A stretch of DNA of 10,724 nucleotides from Candidatus Ruminimicrobiellum caprinum (GCA_017413305.1 JAFPUA010000025.1:1-10724), one strand, 5' to 3'; shown: positions 1-8,333, counted from the stretch's first letter. Program-made: numbers and translations. The notes: generated by a model not told the origin, from the letters alone.

Positions 1-2
1 AT

Positions 3-1799
3 ATAGAAATAGTTGAAGCAAAAAGTACAATGTTTTCGGATAGTCTCGAATACGATATGGCTAAGGAGCATGGTGATATCCACAATACGATGGGAGCATC
101 CTCTTCGATATTTTTTAAAGCAGAAACTATGACAAAAGTTTCTTCGGATACTTATCAAATTGAAAATGTTACTTTATCCAACTGCGATTTAGATAAGCCT
201 CATCATTATGCTTATGCCAAAAAAGGTGTTTTTGTTACAGATAAAAAAATTACTATGAATAAAGCAGTTTATTATGTCGGCGGAGTGCCGATATTTTATT
301 TTCCGAAATATACCAGAAACCTTGCCGGTTCAGGCAGCAGATTTAGTTACGAAATAACCCCGGGTTATACTAATGACGGCGGAGTTTCCGTAAAGGCAAA
401 ATTAAAATATCAATTTACCAATAAATTGAATTCCGCTCTTTTGTTGGACTATTTGGGTACCATAGGTGAGGGGGTAGGGCTTGAAACAAGTTATTACGAT
501 AAGGATAAAATAAAAGCTACCATATATGCTTATGGAACAAATAACCGGTCTGATGATACAAGGAAATGGACTATTCGTCCGTCATACTGGCAAAAAATTA
601 ATGATTTGTGGACGATACAATCGTCTGCAGATTTTGTAAGTAACTCTTATTTTAATAACAGATATTATATGGATAACTGGGACAGAGTTTCCGATAAGAG
701 AAGATCGTATATTGCTGTTACAAGACAGAGTAGCAAATCCACACTGAGAATGTTCTCGGAACTTTATCAAATTTATAATCCTTTTACTGACAAAATACAA
801 AATGGTTCATATTTAATTCTTCCTCAGATTAATTATAATTTATATCCGCAAAAAGCGTTTGGTGTTTATAACAATTTTAGTCTTACTTTTGAGAATAAAA
901 CAGAATACGAAACAACTTTTCAAGAAAAAATTTACGATTATAACAGAATTAAAGCTGTTGCCGACTATAATATAACGAAAGATTATAAAATTTCTAAACG
1001 AATGACAATTAAACCTACTTTAGGTATAAATGAAACTTTCTATAATAATGTAAATCCGGAAAATAATGATAATAACATAACTACAAGATATTACGGATCT
1101 TTAAATGCCAGATACAGGCTTACATGGTGGATGGATTGGAATTTGGCATATGACACTAAAATAAGAAGTCAGATGAATAATCTGGGTATTGATGAACGAG
1201 CAGAGGATAAAGGTTTTGAATCTAACGCGTTGTTGTTTAACAATTACATTTATACATCTGCCAATTTGATTATTAGAAATACTACAGGCTATGATTTTAG
1301 AAAGTTATCTAATCTTGACCATAAAGACTGGTATCCTCTTATTACAGAAATGACTTATGTTCCGACATCGAATGTAACATTGTATGTAAGCCAGAAACAA
1401 GATTTGAATCCGTTTAAATTTAATTCTTTACAATTTGATTCTATGTTTGGAAAACTTGAAAGATTTTATTTTAAATTATCGGCATTTTATTATGATTATC
1501 GTCCCGATGAGGTAGATTTGGTTTCCGGTATCGGGTTCTGGCTGAATTCAAAGTGGAGATTTGATTATCTTGTAAGAACAACATGTAATTATAAAAATAC
1601 TGCCGTTAAATGGCTTGGCAAAGATCACGAATTTAAACTTTACAGAGATTTGCACTGTTTCAATTTCGGTGTAAGTTTCAGAATGAGAGAAGATTACTAC
1701 GAAACTTATTTCAAATTTGATATGAAAACAAATGTTCCGACGCTAACGAAAAAAGATGGAACTAAAGAGATAGATCAGGAATTCTACCCATGGAGATAG
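3..1799 (+). CDS. lptD: LptD-like LPS-assembly outer-membrane protein (5' partial)
   Basis: This is the C-terminal 598 residues of an outer-membrane protein whose frame is open to the left window edge (first full codon at 3), so the start and signal peptide are missing. The ATG at 30 is internal and has no ribosome binding site. LptD (OstA) takes LPS from the periplasmic LptA bridge and inserts it into the outer leaflet, with LptE as partner. The first ~100 residues look like the end of the OstA jelly-roll domain: a YQIENVTLSNCD segment, then PHHYAYA and GGVPIFYFPKY, the typical lead-in to the barrel. The rest is aromatic-rich, alternating beta-barrel sequence with Asn/Asp/Lys turns. Near the C-terminus a YRDLHCFNFGVSFR stretch matches the conserved end of LptD barrels. 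Cysteines near each end could form the stabilising disulfides known in LptD, but this is inferred. Family assignment is fairly sure. The gene seems unrelated in function to the efflux operon downstream. Confidence 0.87.
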   Translation: MEIVEAKSTMFSDSLEYDMAKEHGDIHNTMGASSSIFFKAETMTKVSSDTYQIENVTLSNCDLDKPHHYAYAKKGVFVTDKKITMNKAVYYVGGVPIFYFPKYTRNLAGSGSRFSYEITPGYTNDGGVSVKAKLKYQFTNKLNSALLLDYLGTIGEGVGLETSYYDKDKIKATIYAYGTNNRSDDTRKWTIRPSYWQKINDLWTIQSSADFVSNSYFNNRYYMDNWDRVSDKRRSYIAVTRQSSKSTLRMFSELYQIYNPFTDKIQNGSYLILPQINYNLYPQKAFGVYNNFSLTFENKTEYETTFQEKIYDYNRIKAVADYNITKDYKISKRMTIKPTLGINETFYNNVNPENNDNNITTRYYGSLNARYRLTWWMDWNLAYDTKIRSQMNNLGIDERAEDKGFESNALLFNNYIYTSANLIIRNTTGYDFRKLSNLDHKDWYPLITEMTYVPTSNVTLYVSQKQDLNPFKFNSLQFDSMFGKLERFYFKLSAFYYDYRPDEVDLVSGIGFWLNSKWRFDYLVRTTCNYKNTAVKWLGKDHEFKLYRDLHCFNFGVSFRMREDYYETYFKFDMKTNVPTLTKKDGTKEIDQEFYPWR

Positions 1800-1808
1800 C
1801 GCCTTATC

Positions 1809-1896
1809 TTTTGAATTTCTACTATGTTGCAGCTCGCCTCATGTACCTTGTTCAATTGTACACATCGGCTCGCTGTCGCCTTGTATAAATTCAAAA
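1809..1896. repeat. 88-bp imperfect palindrome with 10-bp perfect terminal inverted repeats
   Basis: TTTTGAATTT at 1809-1818 is the exact reverse complement of AAATTCAAAA at 1887-1896. Between them the arms continue to pair imperfectly (TAC, CAGC, GCC, ATG and TAC blocks), closing on TGTAC (1842-1846) and GTACA (1858-1862) around an ~11-nt loop. The inner arms (around 1831-1840 and 1866-1880) are visibly richer in G+C than the flanking DNA. It could be a long transcriptional hairpin ending the lptD transcript, or a small repeated palindromic element (REP or MITE type). Sequence alone in this window cannot decide, as only one copy is present. Confidence 0.6.
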
Positions 1897-1900
1897 TATT

Positions 1901-1925
1901 GTACCGCATAGGTGCTTGTTTTTCT
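1901..1925 (+). terminator. weak rho-independent terminator candidate after lptD
   Basis: GTACC (1901-1905) can pair with GGTGC (1911-1915), including one G-U pair, over a 5-nt loop. It is followed directly by the T-rich run TTGTTTTTCT (1916-1925). The stem is short, so on its own it would be weak. Placed right after the 88-bp palindrome, it could help end transcription of lptD before the efflux operon. Confidence 0.35.
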
Positions 1926-1946
1926 GCGTCCTGACATTTAGTAAAG

Positions 1947-1975
1947 TTTTCTTTTTTTTAAAAATTTTGTAGAAT
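1947..1975 (+). promoter_or_regulatory. possible promoter for the efflux operon (weak)
   Basis: TAGAAT at 1970-1975 resembles a -10 box, and TTTTCT at 1947-1952 lies 17 bp upstream as a poor -35. A second -10-like TATAAA is at 1983-1988, but nothing recognisable sits at the right distance above it. The whole stretch from 1945 to 2012 is very AT-rich, so such matches are expected by chance. I see no clear operator palindrome here and no repressor gene beside the operon. Confidence 0.25.
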
Positions 1976-2023
1976 ATGCGGCTATAAAATAAAAATTTAA
2001 AATATATTATTTTAGGAGATTTT

Positions 2024-3280
2024 ATGTTCAGAAAATTCTTGTTGTTAAATTTGTTTTTTTGTTTGACGGTTTTTGTTTGCTCTTGTTCCAATAAAGAACA
2101 AGCTCAGCAGGAACAGGAATATGTTCCGTTGGTAAATGCAACAAAGGCGATTAGTTTGGATATCCCGTGGAATAAAGAGTATCCTGCACAAGTGGCAGGT
2201 TCCTTAGAAGTGGAAGTAAGGGCACAAGTGAGCGGAATTTTAAAAGAAAGATTATATAATGAAGGGGAATTTGTTAATAAGGATGAAGTTTTATTTGTAA
2301 TAGATCCTCAAGAATATCAGATTGCATTGAAAAGAGCACAAGCATCGCTGGAACAGGCTAATACCGAAGTAAAAAGAACGAAAAGAGACTATAAGAGAAA
2401 TGAAGATTTAATAAAAGATAATGCAGTAAGCAGAAAAGAATATGATGATTCTCTATCTGCTTATGAAAGAGCAGTTGCCAATTATAACTCTGCAAAATCT
2501 GAGGTTGAAGATGCACAAAGAAATTTAGGATACGCAAAAGTAAAAGCTCCTATTTCCGGTATAGCAAGAAAAGAAAATTATTCCATCGGAAACCTCATAT
2601 CTTCAACAGGGGGAGAATCTTTACTTACAACAATGGTTCAAATAAATCCTCTGCATGTTAAATTCTCAATTCCGGGAAAAGAGTTGATGCAATTAAAAGA
2701 CAATGTTGAAGCCGAAAAAATGTCTCTGAGTGAAGATACTTCTGTAGATGTTTTGATAGGAGAGAAAGTTTATTCTCAGCCGGGAAAAATAGTATTCTTT
2801 GATTCTGTCGAAGATCCGCAGACAGCAACATTTGCAGTAAAAGCAGAAGTGCCTAATCCTGAATCAAAAATTGATCTCATCCCGGGACAATTTGTCAGAG
2901 TGCGCATCAAAGGTGTTACATATAAAAATGCTATTTTAATTCCGCAAAGTTCGTTGGTAGAAACTCCTAACGGAACTTTTGTGTATGTTATAAACACGAG
3001 CAGCAACAATGTTGTTGATGCAGTTCCAGTATCTGCAGATATAAGAGATTCCATTGCTGTTGTTTATTCCGGACTTAAAGGTGATGAAATGATTGTTTCT
3101 GGAGGTTCGTTAAAAGTTCAACCGGGAATACCTGTAAATTTTGAACTCAAAGATGTAGAATTACCTGAAGAGTACAAACAAGTATATATAGAAAAATACG
3201 GTCAAAAACAACAACAAGAAGAAAATCAACCGGAACAAGGACAACAAGAACAAAAAATAGAAAATAACGAACAAAAATAA
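2024..3280 (+). CDS. acrA: RND efflux periplasmic adaptor lipoprotein (AcrA/MexA type)
   Basis: This is the membrane-fusion protein that joins the inner-membrane RND pump to the outer-membrane channel. The 418 residues compare with about 400 for E. coli AcrA. A lipoprotein signal peptide is visible: hydrophobic residues 5-20, then lipobox VCSC with the lipidated Cys at 21. Domains in order: a beta/lipoyl half at ~55-96 (VSGILKERLYNEGEFV), an alpha-helical hairpin at ~97-170, the second lipoyl half with KVKAPISGI at 172-180, a beta-barrel at ~205-300 and a membrane-proximal domain to ~390. AGGAGA at 2014-2019 is an ideal ribosome binding site and fixes the start. It is the first gene of a three-gene operon, with 17 bp to the pump gene. 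The last 26 residues (393-418) form an unusual Gln/Glu-rich tail with 10 Gln and 6 Glu. Substrates cannot be told from sequence. Confidence 0.93.
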   Translation: MFRKFLLLNLFFCLTVFVCSCSNKEQAQQEQEYVPLVNATKAISLDIPWNKEYPAQVAGSLEVEVRAQVSGILKERLYNEGEFVNKDEVLFVIDPQEYQIALKRAQASLEQANTEVKRTKRDYKRNEDLIKDNAVSRKEYDDSLSAYERAVANYNSAKSEVEDAQRNLGYAKVKAPISGIARKENYSIGNLISSTGGESLLTTMVQINPLHVKFSIPGKELMQLKDNVEAEKMSLSEDTSVDVLIGEKVYSQPGKIVFFDSVEDPQTATFAVKAEVPNPESKIDLIPGQFVRVRIKGVTYKNAILIPQSSLVETPNGTFVYVINTSSNNVVDAVPVSADIRDSIAVVYSGLKGDEMIVSGGSLKVQPGIPVNFELKDVELPEEYKQVYIEKYGQKQQQEENQPEQGQQEQKIENNEQK

Positions 3281-3297
3281 TAGTATAGGATAAAAAA

Positions 3298-6200
3298 ATG
3301 TTTTCAAAATTCTTTATTGACAGACCAATTTTTGCAATGGTAATTTCAATAGTGATATTGTTGGTAGGAACAATATCTATAGTTAATTTGCCTATCGCAC
3401 AATATCCGGAACTTACACCGCCTACTGTATCTGTTACAGCTTCATATCCGGGAGCAAGTGCCGATGTCGTTTCAGAAACCGTTGCTGCACCATTGGAACA
3501 AAAGCTAAATGGTGTAGAAAATATGATGTATATGGAATCGCAATCTACATCTAACGGAGATATGAATTTAACAATATCTTTCCAAATCGGTTCCGATTCG
3601 GATAAAGCCCTTATAGATGTAAACAACAAAGTTCAAATTGCACAGTCAAGTTTACCGGAAGATGTTAGAAGATATGGTATTACCGTAGAAAAAAAATCTA
3701 CAAGTATTTTAAAAATATATTCAATATATTCTCCTGATGATTCTTTAGATGCAACATATATGGGAAACTATGCCATAGTAAATATTGTTGATGATTTAAA
3801 AAGAATAAATGGTGTTGGTGATGCCAGTGTTTTAACATCAAATGATTATTCGATGAGAATATGGATTAAGCCGGATATTATGGCAAAATTAGGGCTTACT
3901 CCTTCCGATATTATGCAGGCAGTGTCTGAACAAAACTCCCAAAGAGCAGCAGGTAAAGTAGGGCAATTTCCATCTACTAACAAAGTAGAAAGGACATATG
4001 CAATAGTTGCTCCGGGCAGATTAAAAACTGCAAAAGAGTTTGAAAATATTATTTTAAGAACAAATCCGGATGGCAGTACATTAAGATTGAAAGATGTTGC
4101 CGATGTTGAGCTTGGTGCGCAAACTTATGACCTTTCTGCAACAAATAACAGGCATGCTGCTATACCTTTGGCAATTTATTTGTCGCCGGGAGCAAATGCC
4201 GTTAAAGTTTCAAAAGCCGTTGATGAAAAGTTAAAAGAAGTAAAGAAGAATTTTCCTGATGGTATGGACTATTCTATACCGTATGATACAACAAAAGTTA
4301 TTACGGCATCCATAGAAGAAGTTATTCATACATTGCTGGAAGCTATGGTGCTTGTTTTTTTAGTAGTTTTCGTGTTTTTAAAGAATTGGAGAACAACAGT
4401 TATACCTTGTTTAGCTGTTCCGGTATCTATCGTAGGTGCTTTTGCCGGTATGCTTTTACTAGGGTTTTCAATTAATACATTAACATTGTTCGGTGTTGTT
4501 CTTGCTATCGGTATAGTTGTGGACGATGCTATTGTTGTTATAGAAAATGTTGAAAGAATTATGGAAGAAGAAAATCTTCCCGTCAGAGAAGCGACAATAA
4601 AAGCTATGAGTGAAGTTACAGGCCCTGTAGTTGCTATTGTTTTGGTTTTATGTGCAGTATTTATTCCGGTAGCTTTTATGGGCGGTTTTACAGGTATAAT
4701 GTATCAACAGTTTGCAATAACCATTGCGGTATCTGTTATGTTGTCCGGTCTTGTTGCTTTAACATTAACACCGGCACTTTGTGTTCTTCTTTTAAAAGAA
4801 AAATCTTCTGCCGGATTTTTAGAATTTTTCTTTAAATGGTTTGATAAAACATTTGAAAATATGACAAATTTTTATTTAAAACTGGTAAAATTGTTTTTAA
4901 ATAAAAAATTTATATCATTTATAGTTCTTGCGCTGATTATTGCAGGAACAGTATTCTTATTTAAAAGAGTTCCGTCAACTTTGGTTCCTGACGAAGATCA
5001 AGGTGTTATTATGGGTGTCTTGATATCGGATCAAGCTTCATCATTAAATAATACTATAGCGGCTACCAAAAAAGCTGAAGAAATATTGTTGGGACACAGT
5101 ACTATAGTTCAAGAATTATCTTTTGCCGGTTACGATATGTTAAGTTCTACATCAAAAAGTAATGCAGCCGCATTTTTTATAATGTTAAAAGATTGGAAAG
5201 AGAGACCTAAACAGTCTGAGTCTGCAACAAGTTTGGTTGCACAACTTTCCGCACAACTTTCGTCAGCTATAGCAGAGGGTTATGCCGTAATGTTTAATCC
5301 GCCTGCAATTTTAGGTATGTCTACGACCGGCGGTATTGAAGGATATATTCAAAATAAATGTGATGCTTCAGCTAAAGAATTGGAAAATAAAGTATATGAA
5401 TTTGTAATTGCACTTAGTGAAAGAAAAGAAGTTTCCGGTACAACATCAACATTTAATGCTTCTACACCACAGCTTAAGTTGGAAGTAGATGAAATAAAAG
5501 CTAAAGCTATGGGCATATCTTTAGATGATATTTATGCAACAATACAAGGAACATTCGGAACTGCATATATAAATGACTTTAATAAGTTGGGAAGAAGTTT
5601 TAAAGTTATGATGCAGGCTAAAGGAGATTTCCGTTCACAGGCAAGTGATATTTCTAACATATATGTGAGGTCCGTAACGGGACAAATGGTATCATTGCAG
5701 TCTCTTGTAACATTAACGCAAACAACAGGTGCCGATACTGTTGAAAGATTTAACATATTCCCTGCAGCAAAAATTTTAACTAACCCTGCACCGGGATACA
5801 GTTCGGGACAGGCAATGCAAGCTGTAGAAGAAACAGCAAAAGAAGTGTTGGGAACCGACTATGCTTTTGCTTGGACCGGAACAGCTTATCAGCAAAAGCT
5901 CGTTTCTTCATCGTCAACAACGGCATTGTTATTAGGTTTGTTGTTGGTGTTTTTAATTCTTTCGGCACAGTATGAAAAATGGAGTTTACCGTTTGCCGTT
6001 ATATGCGGTGTTCCGTTTGCAGTATTCGGTGCACTTTTGGGAGTATATTGCAGAGGAATTTATAACGATGTATATTTTCAAATAGCACTTATTACACTTA
6101 TAGGATTATCCGCTAAAAATGCTATTTTGATTGTAGAGTTTGCAATGTTGTTGAGAGAACAGGGTAAATCTTTGATGGAAGCAGCCGTTACTGCTGCAAA

Positions 6201-6450
6201 GATGAGATTTAGGCCTGTAGTTATGACATCGTTGGCATTTATTTTAGGATGTGTTCCTTTAGCAATAAGCTCAGGTGCAGGCGCAGCAAGCAGACATTCT
6301 ATAGGAACTGCTGTTGTTGTAGGTATGTTATCTGCAACGATATTTGTTCCTCTGTTTATACCATTATTTTTTGTATTAATATCAAAAATAAGTGATAAAT
6401 TCGGTTCAAAACAAACTATTGAACTTAAAAGTGAAGAGGTAACAAAATGA
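3298..6450 (+). CDS. acrB: RND multidrug efflux transporter, inner-membrane pump (AcrB/HAE1 type)
   Basis: This proton-driven trimeric pump exports hydrophobic or amphiphilic compounds from the periplasm and outer leaflet of the inner membrane through the adaptor and outer channel. At 1050 residues it is almost exactly the length of E. coli AcrB (1049). The N-terminus (FFIDRPIFAMVISI, then LPIAQYPELTPPTVSVTASYPGA) is the HAE1 signature. Membrane segments lie at ~9-29, a bundle at ~340-500, one at ~538-557 and a second bundle from ~872 to 1035, with two large periplasmic porter/docking loops between. The proton-relay residues are intact: D409 and D410 in the VVDDAIVV helix, and K940 in LSAKNAILIVEF, equivalent to AcrB D407, D408 and K940. 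AGGA at 3287-3290 gives a 7-nt spacing. Its stop overlaps the next start (ATGA). It appears fully functional. Drug, bile-salt or fatty-acid efflux is plausible but not shown. Confidence 0.96.
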   Translation: MFSKFFIDRPIFAMVISIVILLVGTISIVNLPIAQYPELTPPTVSVTASYPGASADVVSETVAAPLEQKLNGVENMMYMESQSTSNGDMNLTISFQIGSDSDKALIDVNNKVQIAQSSLPEDVRRYGITVEKKSTSILKIYSIYSPDDSLDATYMGNYAIVNIVDDLKRINGVGDASVLTSNDYSMRIWIKPDIMAKLGLTPSDIMQAVSEQNSQRAAGKVGQFPSTNKVERTYAIVAPGRLKTAKEFENIILRTNPDGSTLRLKDVADVELGAQTYDLSATNNRHAAIPLAIYLSPGANAVKVSKAVDEKLKEVKKNFPDGMDYSIPYDTTKVITASIEEVIHTLLEAMVLVFLVVFVFLKNWRTTVIPCLAVPVSIVGAFAGMLLLGFSINTLTLFGVVLAIGIVVDDAIVVIENVERIMEEENLPVREATIKAMSEVTGPVVAIVLVLCAVFIPVAFMGGFTGIMYQQFAITIAVSVMLSGLVALTLTPALCVLLLKEKSSAGFLEFFFKWFDKTFENMTNFYLKLVKLFLNKKFISFIVLALIIAGTVFLFKRVPSTLVPDEDQGVIMGVLISDQASSLNNTIAATKKAEEILLGHSTIVQELSFAGYDMLSSTSKSNAAAFFIMLKDWKERPKQSESATSLVAQLSAQLSSAIAEGYAVMFNPPAILGMSTTGGIEGYIQNKCDASAKELENKVYEFVIALSERKEVSGTTSTFNASTPQLKLEVDEIKAKAMGISLDDIYATIQGTFGTAYINDFNKLGRSFKVMMQAKGDFRSQASDISNIYVRSVTGQMVSLQSLVTLTQTTGADTVERFNIFPAAKILTNPAPGYSSGQAMQAVEETAKEVLGTDYAFAWTGTAYQQKLVSSSSTTALLLGLLLVFLILSAQYEKWSLPFAVICGVPFAVFGALLGVYCRGIYNDVYFQIALITLIGLSAKNAILIVEFAMLLREQGKSLMEAAVTAAKMRFRPVVMTSLAFILGCVPLAISSGAGAASRHSIGTAVVVGMLSATIFVPLFIPLFFVLISKISDKFGSKQTIELKSEEVTK

Positions 6451-7865
6451 AAAAAATATTAATTCCATTATTAATATCGGCATTTTTATTGCCTGCTTGT
6501 GTAGGTAAAAATTTTAAAAAGCCTGAAGTGGATTTGCCCGAAAGTGAATCTAAACAAACTTCTCAAGCAAGTAAAACTAATTTTGAAGTTGTTGAAAATG
6601 AACAATGGTGGACAATTTTTGGTGACAATGTTTTAAATAAGTTTGAAGAAGAAGCACTGAAATATAATTATGATTTAAAGTCTGCTATGGCAAAAATTCA
6701 GGAAGCAAAAGCAAAGCTTAGTGTCAGCAGATCAAACCTTTATCCAACAATAAGTTTGTATGGAAGAGTTGCAGACTCAAAATCCAATAGAAAAATGCAT
6801 TACGATATCGGTAGTGATTCGGGAAGATTTTTCGCAGGTGTTACTGCTTCTTATGAAATAGATTTGTGGGGAAAATATTGGAGAACAAGCGAATCTTCAA
6901 AAGCAGATTTCTTATCTTCAAAGGCTGACTATGATGCTATAAGGCTCACTTTAACAGCAACAGTTGCGGAAGCATATTTTCAATATATGGCTTATGCCTC
7001 TGAATTTGAAATTACAAAAATCACTTTAAAATCAAGAGAAGAAAGTTATAATGTTTACAGTAAAAAGTTTAAAAAAGGTGTTATAAACGAGCTTGATTTA
7101 AGAAGAGTTGAGGCGGAAATGGAATCCGTAAGAGCACAAGTTTATAATGCCGAACAATCATTAAAACAAACGGAAAATGCATTGAGTGTTTTATTGGGAA
7201 GAAGTCCTAAAAATATGATTGAAGGTAGTTTGGATAAAGGTAATAAAATAGACGATTCGACAAAAATACCGAAAATTCCTATGTCTGTTCCGTCAGATTT
7301 AATTTCAAGAAGACCTGATATAAAAGCTGCCGAGTATACTCTTAAATCTTATAACGCAAAAATCGGTGCTGCGAAAGCATACTTGTTCCCTTCTATATAT
7401 TTAACCGGAGATGCAGGATATGCAAGTTATGAGTTGGAAGATTTATTTAAAGAAGAAAATGATACTTGGTCTTATTCCGGAGAAATATCTTGGGAAATTT
7501 TTTCCGGCGGTAAAAACAAAAAAACTTACCAAGCCCAAAAAGCTCAGTATGATCAGGCATTAGCTTCATATAATAAAACGGTTCAAACTGCATTTAAGGA
7601 AGTACTTAATGCGATAAACAATTATTCTTTAGGTGAGAAAATTTTAGCTGCAAGACAAAAAGAAGTTGTAGCTATGCGTAGAAGTTATGTATTGGCTTTA
7701 AAAAGAGAAAAAGCCGGTCTTATAGAATTGTTAGATGTTTTAGATGTGGAAAGATTTTTGTTGGAAGCCGAAGAGTATTTGGTTTCTGCAAAACAAAATC
7801 AATTAAACGCAGTAATAGATATTTGTAAAGCACTTGGCGGCGGTTGGAAGGAAGAAAAAAAGTAA
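6447..7865 (+). CDS. RND efflux outer-membrane factor lipoprotein (OprM/NodT type)
   Basis: This is the TolC-like trimeric channel that completes the pump: an outer-membrane beta-barrel with a long periplasmic alpha-barrel. The 472 residues are typical of the family. A lipoprotein signal peptide ends in lipobox LPAC, with the lipidated Cys at 18, followed by the GKNFKKPEVDLPE linker characteristic of NodT-type factors. Two OEP repeats are visible. The first starts at ~53 (QWWTIFGD) and contains SYEIDLWGKYW (135-145) and LGRSPK (250-255). The second starts at ~281 with VPSDLISRRPDI and contains SGEISWEIFSGG (344-355) and a long Gln/Ala-rich helix (360-392). Its start lies inside the pump gene stop (4-bp ATGA overlap), with AGAGG at 6435-6439 upstream, so translational coupling is likely. 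This is the last gene of the operon; the next gene has its own promoter-like sequence. Confidence 0.94.
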   Translation: MKKILIPLLISAFLLPACVGKNFKKPEVDLPESESKQTSQASKTNFEVVENEQWWTIFGDNVLNKFEEEALKYNYDLKSAMAKIQEAKAKLSVSRSNLYPTISLYGRVADSKSNRKMHYDIGSDSGRFFAGVTASYEIDLWGKYWRTSESSKADFLSSKADYDAIRLTLTATVAEAYFQYMAYASEFEITKITLKSREESYNVYSKKFKKGVINELDLRRVEAEMESVRAQVYNAEQSLKQTENALSVLLGRSPKNMIEGSLDKGNKIDDSTKIPKIPMSVPSDLISRRPDIKAAEYTLKSYNAKIGAAKAYLFPSIYLTGDAGYASYELEDLFKEENDTWSYSGEISWEIFSGGKNKKTYQAQKAQYDQALASYNKTVQTAFKEVLNAINNYSLGEKILAARQKEVVAMRRSYVLALKREKAGLIELLDVLDVERFLLEAEEYLVSAKQNQLNAVIDICKALGGGWKEEKK

Positions 7866-7891
7866 TAAAATAGTTGTAATAAATGAAATTC

Positions 7892-7920
7892 TTGCTTTTT
7901 TTTGTCAAAAAAGATATAAT
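7892..7920 (+). promoter_or_regulatory. sigma-70-like promoter upstream of the HIT gene
   Basis: A perfect -10 box TATAAT (7915-7920) lies exactly 17 bp downstream of TTGCTT (7892-7897), a partial -35 match. The spacer contains CTTTTTTTT (7895-7903) followed after GTC by AAAAAAG (7907-7913), a small AT-only inverted repeat. Start of transcription would be about 7927, giving a ~32-nt leader to the ATG at 7959. This supports separate transcription of the HIT gene from the efflux operon. Confidence 0.6.
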
Positions 7921-7958
7921 TTCCTTTTCAATAATATGAAAATAGTGGAGTTTTATTC

Positions 7959-8300
7959 ATGGCAGAATGTATTTTCTGTAAGATAATTTCAGGGGAAATA
8001 CCCTCGACAAAAGTGTATGAAGATGATAAAGTGTTGGCTTTCGGAGATTTAAATCCGCAGGCGCCTGTTCATGTGTTGATAATTCCTAAAAAACATATCA
8101 AAAGTCTTGACGATGTAAAACAAGAAGACATTGAATTATTAGGCCATATTCAAGTTGTTGCCGGCAAGCTGGCAAAAGAGCATAATCTTCCTGACGGATA
8201 TCGTGTTGTAAATAATTGCGGTATAGATGGAGGACAAACTGTTGCTCATTTGCATTATCATTTGCTTGGTGGTAGAACTTTCGGTTGGCCTCCCGGATAG
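7959..8300 (+). CDS. HIT/HINT family nucleotide-binding hydrolase
   Basis: This is a small purine-nucleotide-binding protein of the histidine-triad superfamily, HINT branch. Characterised members hydrolyse nucleoside phosphoramidates or AMP-lysine type adducts; the physiological substrate in bacteria is poorly defined. The 113 residues match the family length. The catalytic triad motif is intact as HLHYHLL with H97, H99 and H101. The segments CIFCKIISGEIPS (4-16), APVHVLIIPKKHI (36-47), GGQTVAHLH (91-99) and the C-terminal GWPPG are hallmark HINT sequences. C4 and C7 with the histidines could form the zinc site seen in some HIT proteins, but this is inferred. GTGGAG at 7945-7950 is the ribosome binding site, with 8 nt spacing. 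It stands alone between the efflux operon and rpsU and has its own promoter-like sequence. Confidence 0.95.
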   Translation: MAECIFCKIISGEIPSTKVYEDDKVLAFGDLNPQAPVHVLIIPKKHIKSLDDVKQEDIELLGHIQVVAGKLAKEHNLPDGYRVVNNCGIDGGQTVAHLHYHLLGGRTFGWPPG

Positions 8301-8304
8301 AGAC

Positions 8305-8325
8305 AATTAGCAGTTAGCAATTGAC
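8305..8325. repeat. three degenerate 7-bp tandem units upstream of rpsU
   Basis: The units AATTAGC (8305-8311), AGTTAGC (8312-8318) and AATTGAC (8319-8325) follow each other with a 7-bp period and begin 4 bp after the HIT stop codon. Short heptamer tracts of this kind occur between genes in several bacterial groups. The last unit also supplies a -35-like TTGACG (8321-8326). Confidence 0.45.
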
Positions 8326-8333
8326 GGCAATAA

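Noticed and set aside
30..32. ATG as start of the lptD-like gene
   Set aside because: The frame is open upstream to the window edge, no ribosome binding site precedes it, and the protein would lack a signal peptide.
1891..2091. 66-codon open frame on the minus strand in the lptD-acrA gap
   Set aside because: It is a Lys/Asn/Phe-rich product of AT-rich non-coding DNA, overlaps the acrA signal peptide region, and has no recognisable domain.
3147..3629. 160-codon open frame on the minus strand across the acrA/acrB junction
   Set aside because: It lies antisense to two well-supported genes and shows no recognisable domain; its composition is explained by the coding sequence opposite.
4650..4835. 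61-codon plus-strand frame within acrB
   Set aside because: It is an alternative frame inside a strongly conserved transmembrane coding region with no start signal.
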